From assembly GCF_001529295.1 (NCBI RefSeq), contig NZ_LLWK01000037.1, positions 558,001 to 622,000 on the forward strand: a DNA stretch of 64,000 nt. The letters run 5' to 3'. The stretch comes from Flavobacterium sp. TAB 87. GTDB lineage: Bacteria > Bacteroidota > Bacteroidia > Flavobacteriales > Flavobacteriaceae. The notes beneath the pieces are model-generated. The model worked only from the letters and a program-made list of their open reading frames with translations, searched no databases and was not told the DNA's origin. Shown piece by piece: positions 48,701 to 57,107 of this stretch. The stretch's first letter is position 1, and every line of letters begins with the position of its first letter. The position numbers and the translations under genes were made by a program.

Positions 48701-49024
48701 AAAATGCCTTTAGATAAATTTGGATTTTATTCGTTAGTAGAACCTTTTGCTGACGGCTACTATCAAGTTGGCGAAAAACAAAAAGCTCAGCAATTGTTGG
48801 ATGCTTTGGTGATCAAATACCAAGAAAATCTTAATTACTACAGCTATTTAGACGCATCAGAACAATCAAGCTTGGCAATTCCTATCATCACGGATATTGA
48901 GCGCTACAGAAGCTTATTGCAAGTAATGAACGCTAATGAGGATGCAGCTTTTTACGAAAAGCACAAAAAAGTTTTCAATACGTACGTAAATGTTTTTGAG
49001 CGTTTTGGTAGAGAAAAGGAATAA
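45749..49024 (+). CDS. DUF2723 membrane protein (GT-C-type glycosyltransferase)
   Basis: A 1091-residue protein. The N-terminal half has about a dozen helices and the DUF2723 core: TMSFWDCGEYIATAAKLEVG with an acidic loop after helix one (as in protein O-mannosyltransferases), followed by HPPGAPLYQMMGAFF. The C-terminal half is soluble (about 700-1091), with a GDNDTFPLWYAQE segment and TPR-like helices near the end. The family is classed among GT-C glycosyltransferases and is a candidate for O-glycosylation of secreted proteins in Bacteroidota; the activity is inferred. Single-gene unit with its own terminator. Confidence 0.88.
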   Translation: MTQFNFTKWNTIIGWFTFTIALITYTLTVEPTMSFWDCGEYIATAAKLEVGHPPGAPLYQMMGAFFAIFAMDDQHIALMVNMMSVFSSAFTILFLFWSSSIILKKLVARFADINTNNAIVILGSSFVGALTFTFSDSFWFNAVEAEVYAMATLLIALLLWLGLRWEEDMDTPRGNKWLLIISLIVGLSFGVHFMALLTIPAIGFIYFFKNYETVTAKNFIIANVVVIAVLLFIFKLLLPLTMASFGKTEVFMVNEMGLPFNSGTIFVALLLIAFFYFGLKYTKQKGFVFYNTIVLCILFILIGFSTWLMLPIRANANTVINENKPSDAAEVLAYYNREQYGVNPLFYGPQYTSTFAGLDPNNPYTDSKPNYERDYETGKYIVTNNFKNADQNTDDAQKSFLPRMWSTEHIGNYINFTNPPQFRINPNYDYENDLQRYGIDPSQLSEQEYTQAIARLQSEIEKTIQEFRTAYAQRQIDNDGYVKFLKSYGDYLIIEKPTTVDNFSFMFEYQFGYMYWRYLMWNFVGRQSDEQGKYDNLDGNWISGIKFMDSIHLGSQDNLPSDVLNNKGRNMYFFLPFILGLIGLMYHATKDRKSFYVLLVLFLFTGIALKIYLNERPFEPRERDYALVGSFYVFAIWVGFGVYALYETLQKYLVPKIAGPVIIGCCLLGAPILMASQNWDDHDRSNRYTALALAKNYLNSCDANAILFTIGDNDTFPLWYAQEIEGIRTDVKIVNTSLFMTDWYIDQMKMKTYESEALPISFDHDQYVGDNLNYVAHINKVDSRWDIKDFIDFIKNPKSIVEMQNGQTIHFYPTNKIRIPVDKEAIIKNKVVAPQYNDSIVPYIDIDIKGSAIYKNRLMMLDIVKNNNWKRPIYFSPGAFDPEDYLWMKDYLQLEGMVYKLVPIKTAFNKENGPMDMGHIDSEKMYNVVMKWDWGNGDSDKIYHDPETRRNSISYRSNLSRLMKQLIAEGKNEKAKKVIDLAITKMPLDKFGFYSLVEPFADGYYQVGEKQKAQQLLDALVIKYQENLNYYSYLDASEQSSLAIPIITDIERYRSLLQVMNANEDAAFYEKHKKVFNTYVNVFERFGREKE

Positions 49025-49042
49025 AGTAAAAATATAGCACAA

Positions 49043-49082
49043 AAAAAATGCAGCACTATTGAAAAATACTGCTGCATTTTTT
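49043..49082 (+). terminator. Terminator after DUF2723 gene
   Basis: AAAAAATGCAGCA pairs with TGCTGCATTTTTT around a 14-nt loop, about 20 bp after the stop codon. T-run on the plus strand. Confidence 0.85.
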
Positions 49083-49111
49083 AATTTTGTAATTTACTAA
49101 AGTCTTCGATT

Positions 49112-49750
49112 ATGAGTTTCTATTGGGTAAAAACAAATCAACTAATTAAAAAAATATTCGCAAATTATTATTGGGATTTGCCCAATCAGATTAAGAGCAT
49201 CTATCTAACTTTTGACGATGGACCGACTCCAGAGATCACGGACTGGGTTTTAGATTTGCTAAAAGATCAAAACATAAAGGCTACTTTTTTTTGTATCGGC
49301 AAAAACATTCAATCGAATCCATTACTATTCGAAAGAATTAAAAAAGAAGGGCATTCCATTGGCAACCATACCTTCAATCATGTAAATGGATGGAAAACAA
49401 AAAACAAACAATACATAAATAACGTCGAAATCTGCGAATGTTTGTTAGACAATAAAGACAATGTTAGTAAATTATTTCGCCCACCATACGGCAAATTGAC
49501 GAGATCACAGTCTAAAATATTACGCAGTAAAGGGTATAAAATAATAATGTGGGATGTTTTGAGTGCCGATTTTGATACGACTATTGCACCAGAGCAATGT
49601 TTAAATAATGTCATTAGTACTGTACAATCAGGTAGTATAATTGTATTTCACGATAGTGTAAAAGCGGCAACAAACATGCAACATGCTTTACCTAAAGTTA
49701 TCCGCTTTTTAAAAGACAATGGATATACTTTTGAAACAATTCCGAAGTAA
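49112..49750 (+). CDS. Polysaccharide deacetylase (NodB family)
   Basis: A 212-residue carbohydrate esterase family 4 domain protein. All five motifs are visible: TFDDGPTPE (catalytic Asp and metal Asp), HSIGNHTFNH (metal His pair), RPPYGK, WDVLSADFD, and IIVFHDS. No clear signal peptide; residues 1-20 are only weakly hydrophobic, so it may be cytoplasmic or membrane-associated. Such enzymes remove N-acetyl groups from peptidoglycan or other glycans. The substrate cannot be told. Confidence 0.92.
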   Translation: MSFYWVKTNQLIKKIFANYYWDLPNQIKSIYLTFDDGPTPEITDWVLDLLKDQNIKATFFCIGKNIQSNPLLFERIKKEGHSIGNHTFNHVNGWKTKNKQYINNVEICECLLDNKDNVSKLFRPPYGKLTRSQSKILRSKGYKIIMWDVLSADFDTTIAPEQCLNNVISTVQSGSIIVFHDSVKAATNMQHALPKVIRFLKDNGYTFETIPK

Positions 49751-49763
49751 ACTTTAAAATTAT

Positions 49764-50060
49764 TTACAGTTGTTCTTGAACAATACTAATAATGGTATTA
49801 GCATCCAACTCGCCAGATTGCCTCCAAATCATCTGCCCGTCTTTGTAGATCATCAAAGTAGGAAGACCTTTAATACGAAGTGCATCAGCTAGTTCTTGAT
49901 TTTTATCAACATCTATTTTAATAACTTTAGCTTTGTCGCCTAGCGCCGCCGCCACGTCTTTAATTACAGGATGCATGGACACCGAAGAGTCGTTCCAATC
50001 CGTGTAAAAGTCTATTAACACTGGGACTTGTGCGTTTATAAGTTCTCCAAATTTTGACAT
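49764..50060 (-). CDS. Thioredoxin-fold protein lacking the CxxC motif
   Basis: A 98-residue thioredoxin-like protein. The strand before the active site is LIDFYTDW, as in thioredoxins, but the following CGPC is replaced by NDSS (residues 23-26). The cis-Pro loop is kept (RIKGLPTLMIYKDG), as is the region VIKIDVDKNQELADALRI. It cannot do dithiol exchange; it may bind partners or have another role. Convergent with the deacetylase gene; 74 bp after the start side of the phosphoesterase gene. No frameshift is needed to explain it. Confidence 0.88.
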   Translation of the reverse strand: MSKFGELINAQVPVLIDFYTDWNDSSVSMHPVIKDVAAALGDKAKVIKIDVDKNQELADALRIKGLPTLMIYKDGQMIWRQSGELDANTIISIVQEQL

Positions 50061-50134
50061 ATAAGCAACAATTTATGTTTGTTTTTATCTACGAATGAGC
50101 GAAGTTATACTGCAAATGTAGCATTTTTAGCGAA

Positions 50135-51370
50135 TTACGTGACATTCTTTCCTTTTTTTAGTTCAATCACTGTTATTTCGGGCATTATACCTACTCGTCC
50201 TGGATATGCATGAAAACCAAAGCCACGGTTGACATATACGTATCTTCCTTGGTTTTCATACAAGCCTGCCCATTGTTTGTAAATGTATTCTGCTAAACTC
50301 CATTTAAAATATCCTGGAATTTCAATACCAAATTGCATTCCGTGCGTATGACCTGAAAAAGTCAAATGAAAGTTTTTTGGATGTTCTTTTATTTCATACT
50401 CCCAATGACTTGGGTCATGACTCATTAAAATCTTAAAATCATCTTGATTGACTTGTTGCGAAGCTTTATTTAAATCCCCTGCTTGCTTGAAGTTGTTACC
50501 CCAATTTTCAACACCTACTAATGCAATTTTCGACCCGTCTTTTTCGACATATCGATGCTCATTCAATAGTAAATCAAATCCAATTTGACCGTAGAGACTT
50601 TTAATCCCTTCAAAATTTTCGTTTTTTAGGGCTTGAGTGGGCCACGTAACATATTCCCCGTAATCATGATTTCCTAAAACAGCAAACTTTCCGTATTTGT
50701 AGCCTTTTATTCGATTGAATGTTTCCAACCAAGGATGCATTTCAGTAGCATGCGTATTTACAATATCACCAGTAAACAAAATCATGTCGGTATCTTGCTC
50801 ATTAATCAAGTCAATGGCATAGTTTATTTTTTCAGCATTATCAAAGCTTCCGCTGTGCACATCTGAAATCTGTGTAATCTTAAATCCATCAAAAGCGTCA
50901 GGCAAATCAGGAAAAAAGACGGTTTGCTTAATTACTTTAAAATTGTATTTTCCCTCAAAGATTCCGTAAATTAAAGATAAAAAAGGCACCGCCGCCAATC
51001 CTAAAGCCACCTGACTTATAAATTTACGTCTATTCGGCATCATTTCGCTTCGTGGAGCATTGTACATAAAATAGTTCACAAAACTTGCTCCTAGTCTAAA
51101 AATGTCTTCTCCTAAAAGAATTATAGTCACTATAATTTTAGGCACATATACCAATAACATCATCGCCATAACAAACATAGTGTGCCTGGTTTGTCCTTCA
51201 GAACGATCAAATTGTGTGAAAGAATAAACGAGATAGGCAAACAAAAATATACTAACAAAAATATAACTTACAAGTAGCCATCTGGGCTTGATGAGTGTTT
51301 TGAAAGCTTGGTACGCATACGCTTCAATCAATAAAAAAATAACTGCAATAAATATAAAACGGAATCCCAT
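50135..51370 (-). CDS. Membrane metallophosphoesterase
   Basis: A 411-residue protein: four helices in residues 1-150, then a calcineurin-like phosphoesterase domain with all metal motifs: ISDVHSGSF, FTGDIVNTHA, LGNHDYGEY, MSHDPSHWE and SGHTHGMQFG. It resembles the YkuE/YaeI group, which hydrolyse phosphodiesters, in some cases lipid-linked ones, at the membrane. The substrate is unknown. It precedes the Cys-less thioredoxin by 74 bp. Confidence 0.9.
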   Translation of the reverse strand: MGFRFIFIAVIFLLIEAYAYQAFKTLIKPRWLLVSYIFVSIFLFAYLVYSFTQFDRSEGQTRHTMFVMAMMLLVYVPKIIVTIILLGEDIFRLGASFVNYFMYNAPRSEMMPNRRKFISQVALGLAAVPFLSLIYGIFEGKYNFKVIKQTVFFPDLPDAFDGFKITQISDVHSGSFDNAEKINYAIDLINEQDTDMILFTGDIVNTHATEMHPWLETFNRIKGYKYGKFAVLGNHDYGEYVTWPTQALKNENFEGIKSLYGQIGFDLLLNEHRYVEKDGSKIALVGVENWGNNFKQAGDLNKASQQVNQDDFKILMSHDPSHWEYEIKEHPKNFHLTFSGHTHGMQFGIEIPGYFKWSLAEYIYKQWAGLYENQGRYVYVNRGFGFHAYPGRVGIMPEITVIELKKGKNVT

Positions 51371-51722
51371 TTAAAAAAATTTTCAACAAAGTAACAAATA
51401 ATGCTAGTGGATTGGCTTTTTATTATATAAAATTTAACGCCGCAAAAAGTAAAAGTATTCCAATATAACTCTGCACCCCTTAAACCAATAAAATTGGCGT
51501 ACTAGCCATTTACTAAAACTGCTAAACAACAGTACAATCTATAAATTTATATTACTTAAATAAAGATAGTATCAAGAAACGCTACTCAATTAGATCTCCT
51601 AAGCATGTTATCATTTTACTAAAGTAACAACAGCCTTGTTTATCCGTTCTTCAATTAATTCTGGTGTTCCAATTCGTTTTTAAGAGGCAATTGCTTATTT
51701 TTACCAGCTAATACAATTTTTT
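51371..51722. other. Intergenic region between phosphoesterase and polA (352 bp)
   Basis: The part next to polA (about 51611-51720) reads on the minus strand like a decayed coding tail (see separate entry). The rest (51371-51610) is AT-rich, with no coding frame, clear promoter pair or strong hairpin that I can see. Confidence 0.4.
51611..51717 (-). pseudogene. Possible degraded C-terminal coding fragment upstream of polA
   Basis: On the minus strand one frame reads LAGKNKQLPLKNELEHQN and stops, while an overlapping frame reads RIGTPELIEERINKAVVTLVK before a TGA at 51611-51613. Joined by one frameshift near 51677 they would form a plausible protein C-terminus. There is no room for the rest of a gene because polA begins at 51723. 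I cannot name the family; chance is possible. Confidence 0.3.
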
Positions 51723-54560
51723 ATGTCAACTCAAAAACGTCTTTTTCTTCTCGATGCGTATGCCTTAATTTTTAGAGGTTATTATGCTTTTATAAAAAAC
51801 CCTCGAATCAACTCGAAAGGAATGGACACTTCGGCAATTATGGGCTTTATGAACTCTCTTTTGGATGTCATCCGAAGAGAAAAACCCGATCATTTGGCCG
51901 TAGCTTTTGACAAAGGTGGAAGTGAATTGCGCAGCGAGCTTTATCCTGAATATAAAGCGCACCGAGACGAAACTCCTGAAGCAATAAAAATTGCAATTCC
52001 GTACATACAAGATTTATTGCGCGCCATGCACATTCCGATTATTGAATTGGCGGGTTGCGAAGCCGATGATTTAATTGGAACCATCGCCAAACAAGCCGAA
52101 AAACAGAATTATAAAGTTTTTATGGTGACTCCGGACAAGGACTTTGCACAATTAGTTTCCGAAAATATTTTCATGTATAAACCTGCACGAATGGGAAATG
52201 GAATTGAGATTTGGGGAGTACCTGAAGTTTTGGCAAAATTTGAAATTGAAAGACCTGAGCAAGTCATTGACTTTTTGGGAATGATGGGTGACTCTGCTGA
52301 TAATATTCCGGGATTACCAGGTGTTGGCGAAAAAACGGCCAAAAAATTCTTAGCGCAATACGGTTCGATGGAGAATCTTCTAGATAACACACACGAACTG
52401 AAAGGTGCCATAAAAACCAAAATTGAAGCCAACAAAGAACTCGGACTACTATCTAAAAGATTAGCAACTATTTTGTTAGATTGCGACGTCACTTTTCATG
52501 AAGAAGATTACGAATTATCTCGTCCTGATATCGAAAAAACGGCAGCACTTTTCAGTGAATTAGAATTTAGACGAATGGCCGAACAGTTTGATAATTTATT
52601 TAATTCTGATGGAAATCCTGCAACCAATACCAATACTGACGGTAAAATAAACAAAAAATCAGGAGCGAATATTGAAGAGCAATTTGACTTGTTTGGAAGT
52701 GGCGCAACAGGCGATACGGCCGAAGATGTAATGGCTTCTTTTTATTCGAATTTAGAAAACACACCCCACTCTTATCAGATCATTCAGGGTGATTTGGGTT
52801 TGAAATTATTATTGCAAAATTTACAAAATCAAACACAAGTTTGTTTTGATACCGAAACCACTGGTCTAGATGCTTTGCATGCCGAGTTGGTCGGAATTGC
52901 TTTTTCTTATGAAAAAGGAAAAGGGTTTTACGTTCCATTTCCCGAAAGCCAAGAAGAAACAACCGCATTATTACAGAAATTTATTCCGTTTTTCGAGAAT
53001 GAAACTATTGAAAAAGTAGGCCAGAACTTAAAATACGATTTAAAAATTTTATCAAATTACGGCATTCAAGTCAAAGGCAGGTTGTTTGACACGATGCTTG
53101 CGCATTATCTCATCAATCCAGATATGCGTCATAATATGGACGTTTTATCTGAAACTTATCTGAAATATGCTCCGAAACCAATTGCAGATTTAATTGGTAA
53201 AAAAGGAAAGAATCAGAAATCAATGCGCGATATTCCGCTAGAAGAAGCCAAAGAATATGCCGTTGAAGACGCAGACATTACTATGCAATTGGCACAATTA
53301 TTTTCTGCAGAATTGGATGCCACCGAAACTCACAAATTATTTACTGAAATCGAAATTCCGCTTTTGCGTGTTTTGGCAGCCATGGAAACCGAAGGCATCA
53401 ACTTAGACGTTGACTTCTTAAAAAACATGTCGATTGACATGCAAAAAGAAATTGACACCTTCGAACAGAAAATTTATGAAACAGCTGGAGAGCAGTTCAA
53501 TTTGGCTTCACCTAAACAATTGGGTGATGTTTTATTCGACAAGTTAAAGATAGGCGGAGCGAAGCAAAAGAAAACCAAAACTGGTCAATATGCTACTGGT
53601 GAAGAAGTGTTATCGTATCTGGTAAACGAGCACGAAATTGTAAAAGATATTTTAGAATGGCGCCAGTTAGTTAAACTACAAAGTACGTATGTTAACGCGC
53701 TGCCTTTACAAGTTGATTCGGTTACCAAAAGAGTACATACGGAATACATGCAAGCTGTTGCTGCAACCGGACGTTTGAGTTCTAACAATCCCAATTTACA
53801 GAATATCCCAATTCGCACCGAACGAGGCCGACAAATAAGAAAGGCTTTTGTAGCTCGCGACGAAAACTACACTTTGATTTCTGCCGATTATTCACAAATC
53901 GAATTGCGCATAATTGCAGCTTTGAGTGGCGAAGAAAACATGATCAAAGCATTTAAAGACGGAGAAGACATTCACAAATCTACGGCTGCCAAAGTTTTTG
54001 ATGTTCCTTTGAATGAAGTTACGCGCGAACAGCGTAGTCATGCTAAAACAGTAAACTTCGGAATTATATATGGCGTTTCTGCTTTTGGATTGAGCAACCA
54101 GACCAACTTATCTAGAAGTGAAAGTGCGGCTTTGATTGAGGCGTACTACAAAACTTATCCAAGATTGAAGTCTTACATACAAGAACAAATTGAATTGGCT
54201 CGAGAAAACGGCTACGTACAAACTATTCTGGGTAGACGCCGCTATTTAAAAGATATTAATTCGCCTAATGCAGTAGTAAGAGGTGCAGCCGAAAGAAATG
54301 CGGTCAATGCGCCAATACAAGGAAGTGCTGCCGATGTGATTAAAATTGCAATGATTAACATCTACAAAAAATTAACCGAAGAAAACTGGAAATCAAAAAT
54401 GCTATTGCAAGTGCATGATGAACTTGTTTTTGACGTGCATAATGATGAACTAGAAAAAATTCAGCCAATGATCAAGCACGAAATGGAAAACGCTTTTATG
54501 ATGGTCGTTCCGCTGGATGTAGAATTGGGTGTTGGTAAAAACTGGCTGGAAGCACATTAA
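51723..54560 (+). CDS. polA: DNA polymerase I
   Basis: A 945-residue family A polymerase. The 5'-3' nuclease domain spans about 1-290 (CEADDLIGTIA, TPDKDFAQLV, GMMGDSADNIPGLPGVGEKTA). The 3'-5' exonuclease domain begins near residue 370 with the intact Asp/Glu pair in CFDTETTGLD and continues through KYDLKIL. The polymerase domain follows, with motif A (SADYSQIELRI), motif B (RSHAKTVNFGIIYG) and motif C (LQVHDELVFDV). Repair and Okazaki-fragment processing. Both exonuclease activities look functional. Terminator follows. Confidence 0.97.
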   Translation: MSTQKRLFLLDAYALIFRGYYAFIKNPRINSKGMDTSAIMGFMNSLLDVIRREKPDHLAVAFDKGGSELRSELYPEYKAHRDETPEAIKIAIPYIQDLLRAMHIPIIELAGCEADDLIGTIAKQAEKQNYKVFMVTPDKDFAQLVSENIFMYKPARMGNGIEIWGVPEVLAKFEIERPEQVIDFLGMMGDSADNIPGLPGVGEKTAKKFLAQYGSMENLLDNTHELKGAIKTKIEANKELGLLSKRLATILLDCDVTFHEEDYELSRPDIEKTAALFSELEFRRMAEQFDNLFNSDGNPATNTNTDGKINKKSGANIEEQFDLFGSGATGDTAEDVMASFYSNLENTPHSYQIIQGDLGLKLLLQNLQNQTQVCFDTETTGLDALHAELVGIAFSYEKGKGFYVPFPESQEETTALLQKFIPFFENETIEKVGQNLKYDLKILSNYGIQVKGRLFDTMLAHYLINPDMRHNMDVLSETYLKYAPKPIADLIGKKGKNQKSMRDIPLEEAKEYAVEDADITMQLAQLFSAELDATETHKLFTEIEIPLLRVLAAMETEGINLDVDFLKNMSIDMQKEIDTFEQKIYETAGEQFNLASPKQLGDVLFDKLKIGGAKQKKTKTGQYATGEEVLSYLVNEHEIVKDILEWRQLVKLQSTYVNALPLQVDSVTKRVHTEYMQAVAATGRLSSNNPNLQNIPIRTERGRQIRKAFVARDENYTLISADYSQIELRIIAALSGEENMIKAFKDGEDIHKSTAAKVFDVPLNEVTREQRSHAKTVNFGIIYGVSAFGLSNQTNLSRSESAALIEAYYKTYPRLKSYIQEQIELARENGYVQTILGRRRYLKDINSPNAVVRGAAERNAVNAPIQGSAADVIKIAMINIYKKLTEENWKSKMLLQVHDELVFDVHNDELEKIQPMIKHEMENAFMMVVPLDVELGVGKNWLEAH

Positions 54561-54581
54561 AATATACATTACAACTCTTAA

Positions 54582-54619
54582 AAAAAAATCCATTTGTTTT
54601 TGAACAAATGGATTTTTTT
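54582..54619. terminator. Bidirectional terminator, polA / LacI-type regulator
   Basis: AAAAAAATCCATTTGTT pairs with AACAAATGGATTTTTTT around a 4-nt loop, between the convergent polA and regulator genes. Confidence 0.88.
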
Positions 54620-54636
54620 ATGCTTTAAATTTTTTT

Positions 54637-55671
54637 CTACTTTTTCTTTTTAGCAGTAGATTCTCTTTCTTTCAATACTGTTTTAATAACTATCGTTTCG
54701 TAAGGAGATTCGACTCCTTCTGGTTCTTCAAGCCTATCAATTAAAAGTTTAGCGGCTACTTCTCCAATTTCTGGTCCGTGCTGACTCACAGTTGTCAAAC
54801 TTGGTGTCAAACGGCGAGACGCTAAAATACCGTCAGCAAAACCAATAATAGCCAAATCTTCAGGAATGCGAAAACGTCTTTTTAATCCTGTCTTTAATGC
54901 AATAACCGAGTCGTTTTCATCCAATGCAAAAACGGCGTCTATTAAATTGTTATCAAAAACGGAATCCACTTTACTTTTTAGTTCCTCTTCTGATTCTGTT
55001 CTAAGAATTATTTTTTTATTGATCGGAAAGTTATTCTCCTCTAATGCTTTCAAATACCCTTCGGCCCGTAATTTTCCAACACTTAAATTATCTACAGAAG
55101 AAAGCAATGCAATATTTTTGCACCCTAAATTAATTAAATATTGTGTCGAGTTGTAAGCAGAGTCAAAATCATCGACTACTACTTTATCACACTCAACTCC
55201 TTCAGCAATTCGATCGAACATTACAATTGGCGTTCCATCATTAATTATTTCAGTAAAATGCTTGTATTCTTGTTTAGATTGTGCCTCTTCAGAAACTGAT
55301 AAAATAAAACCATCAATCGTTCCATTACTTAGCATATCTAAGGTATGAATCTCTTTTTCTAATGATTCATTGGAAATACAAGTAATAACATTGTATCCTT
55401 TTTCTTCGGCCACTTTTTCGATACCACTAAAAACCTTGGCAAAAAAAGAATTCAAAATATTAGGTAAAATAACACCGATCGTTTTGGTCTTTCTGTTTTT
55501 AAGATTTAAACCAATAACGTTGGGCTTGTAATTTTTGAGTTTGGCGTACTCTTTTATTTTAATTTTTGTTTGTTCGCTAATTTCAGGACTATCGTTGAGT
55601 GCTTTTGAAACAGTCGATACAGAAACGTTTAGTTCTTTTGCAATTTGCTTTAAAGTTGCTTTAGCTTTCAT
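54637..55671 (-). CDS. LacI-family transcriptional regulator
   Basis: A 344-residue regulator. The helix-turn-helix at residues 4-24 (TLKQIAKELNVSVSTVSKAL) and hinge (NYKPNVIGLNLK) are typical, followed by a periplasmic-binding-protein-like sensor domain (about 65-335; TIGVILPNILNSFFAKV, IVMFDRIAEGVECDKVVVDD). It binds an operator and responds to a sugar or nucleoside. No sugar-use genes are adjacent, so the target is unclear. A -7 box lies at 55816-55823. Confidence 0.92.
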   Translation of the reverse strand: MKAKATLKQIAKELNVSVSTVSKALNDSPEISEQTKIKIKEYAKLKNYKPNVIGLNLKNRKTKTIGVILPNILNSFFAKVFSGIEKVAEEKGYNVITCISNESLEKEIHTLDMLSNGTIDGFILSVSEEAQSKQEYKHFTEIINDGTPIVMFDRIAEGVECDKVVVDDFDSAYNSTQYLINLGCKNIALLSSVDNLSVGKLRAEGYLKALEENNFPINKKIILRTESEEELKSKVDSVFDNNLIDAVFALDENDSVIALKTGLKRRFRIPEDLAIIGFADGILASRRLTPSLTTVSQHGPEIGEVAAKLLIDRLEEPEGVESPYETIVIKTVLKERESTAKKKK

Positions 55672-55815
55672 AAATGGTATTTATTGTTTTAATTCACGCC
55701 AAAAAAAATTGTCAAAATTTTCGAAATAATTCACTAAAAACTGAGTCTAAATTTTATTCTATTTGTCGCATGCCTTTAAGATGAAAAAAGTGTAATATAC
55801 AATAATTTTCACTTA

Positions 55816-55823
55816 CAAATGTA
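55816..55823 (-). promoter_or_regulatory. -7 box of LacI-type regulator gene
   Basis: TACATTTG on the minus strand fits TAnnTTTG, about 145 bp before the start codon, implying a long leader if used. Confidence 0.35.
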
Positions 55824-55944
55824 GTATAAATATTGAAACGTATATTTGTCTGAATTTGAAAAATAGAATATAGTGACCTAAAACACTAAAAACCTAATTG
55901 ATAATCAACTGATAACCAACAAAAAAAATATATAACTTAAGGTA

Positions 55945-55975
55945 TTTGTATTTAAAATAATTAATTGTACTTTTG
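55945..55975 (+). promoter_or_regulatory. Promoter of rplM-rpsI
   Basis: -33 TTTG (55945-55948), exactly 19 bp spacer, -7 TACTTTTG (55968-55975). Transcription would start about 35-40 nt before the rplM ATG. The best match in the window to the phylum consensus. Confidence 0.75.
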
Positions 55976-56018
55976 CATCCCCTTTATTGGGGATGGAATG
56001 TTTAATTAAAATAATATT

Positions 56019-56474
56019 ATGGACGCATTAAGCTACAAGACAGTTTCAGCAAACAAAGCCACAATCACAAAAGAGTGGATTGTTGTAGATGCTGATGGTC
56101 ATAACTTAGGTCGTCTTGCTTCAAAGGTTGCAATGATCTTAAGAGGTAAGTACAAGCCAAGTTACACACCGCACGTGGACTGTGGAGATAACGTAATTGT
56201 TATCAACTCAGAAAAAATTAACCTTACAGGTAAAAAAATGGATGACAAAATTTACATGCGTCATACAGGTTACCCAGGAGGACAAAGAACTTTAACTGCT
56301 AAAGTATTGCAATCTAAAAACCCTGCATCTTTAGTAGAAAAAGCGGTAAAAGGAATGTTACCTAAAAACAAATTAGGTGCTGAACTTTTCAGAAATTTAA
56401 ATGTTGTTGTAGGTTCAGAGCACAAACAAGGGGCTCAAAAACCGAGAACAGTTAACCTTAACGATCTTAAGTAA
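56019..56474 (+). CDS. rplM: 50S ribosomal protein L13
   Basis: A 151-residue L13 with the family core (WIVVDADGHNLGRLASKVA, RHTGYPGGQRTLTA, VEKAVKGMLPKNKLG). Binds 23S rRNA early in assembly. Its TAA stop overlaps the rpsI start (TAATG), the conserved L13-S9 pairing. Preceded by a strong promoter. Confidence 0.98.
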   Translation: MDALSYKTVSANKATITKEWIVVDADGHNLGRLASKVAMILRGKYKPSYTPHVDCGDNVIVINSEKINLTGKKMDDKIYMRHTGYPGGQRTLTAKVLQSKNPASLVEKAVKGMLPKNKLGAELFRNLNVVVGSEHKQGAQKPRTVNLNDLK

Positions 56475-56860
56475 TGGGAGTTATTCACAAAATCGGTAGA
56501 AGAAAAACCGCTGTTGCACGTGTTTATGTTTCGGAAGGAACAGGACAAATCACTGTAAACAAAAAAGAATTCGCAACTTACTTTCCAACTGCAACTTTAC
56601 AGTACAAAGTTTTACAACCAATGTCTATGACAGAAAATGTAAACAACTTTGATGTAAAAGTTAATGTTTACGGAGGTGGTTCAACTGGTCAAGCAGAAGC
56701 AGTAAGAATGGCATTGGCACGCGTTATGTGTGAGGTAAATGCTGAGAACAGAGCTATCTTGAAACCAGAAGGTTTATTGACAAGAGATCCAAGAATGGTT
56801 GAACGTAAGAAATTCGGTCAGAAGAAAGCTCGTAAGAGATTTCAATTCTCTAAACGTTAA
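56474..56860 (+). CDS. rpsI: 30S ribosomal protein S9
   Basis: A 128-residue S9: IGRRKTAVARVYV at the N-terminus, GGGSTGQAEAVRMALARVM in the centre, and the basic C-terminal tail KKARKRFQFSKR that reaches the P-site tRNA. One-base overlap with rplM gives translational coupling. A 247-bp gap with hairpins separates it from rpsB. Confidence 0.98.
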   Translation: MGVIHKIGRRKTAVARVYVSEGTGQITVNKKEFATYFPTATLQYKVLQPMSMTENVNNFDVKVNVYGGGSTGQAEAVRMALARVMCEVNAENRAILKPEGLLTRDPRMVERKKFGQKKARKRFQFSKR

Positions 56861-56866
56861 TATTAC

Positions 56867-56893
56867 CTGTCTTGTACAACATGTACGAGACAG
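56867..56893 (+). promoter_or_regulatory. Hairpin after rpsI, in the rpsB leader region
   Basis: CTGTCTTGTAC pairs with GTACGAGACAG (one G-T pair) around an AACAT loop, 7 bp after the rpsI stop. No T-run follows, so it is not a standard terminator. A second small hairpin (TCCTA/TAGGA, 56938-56953) lies downstream. Candidate RNA element in the 247-bp rpsI-rpsB gap; not matched to a known family. Confidence 0.45.
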
Positions 56894-57107
56894 CATCAAT
56901 TTATTATTGAATTTAAAAAACACAGTTGTTGTTGCTCTCCTATCGAGGTAGGAAATAGTTTAGCATCTAAATGAAACTGGGATTGAAAGATTAGAAAATT
57001 GAATAGTTATAAGATTTCGTTCTGAAATTTTTAAATACTTGAATTTTTTAACTCAAGAACTCCATAACGGGACATTGCTAATCAACAGAACGTAAACTAG
57101 TACAAAA

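Larger units (their letters stand above)
55672..56018. other. Divergent intergenic region, regulator / rplM (347 bp)
   Basis: Holds the promoter of the LacI-type gene (minus, TACATTTG at 55816-55823), a second plus-strand match TATATTTG (55841-55848), and the clear rplM promoter (55945-55975). AT-rich; no coding sequence seen. Confidence 0.5.
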
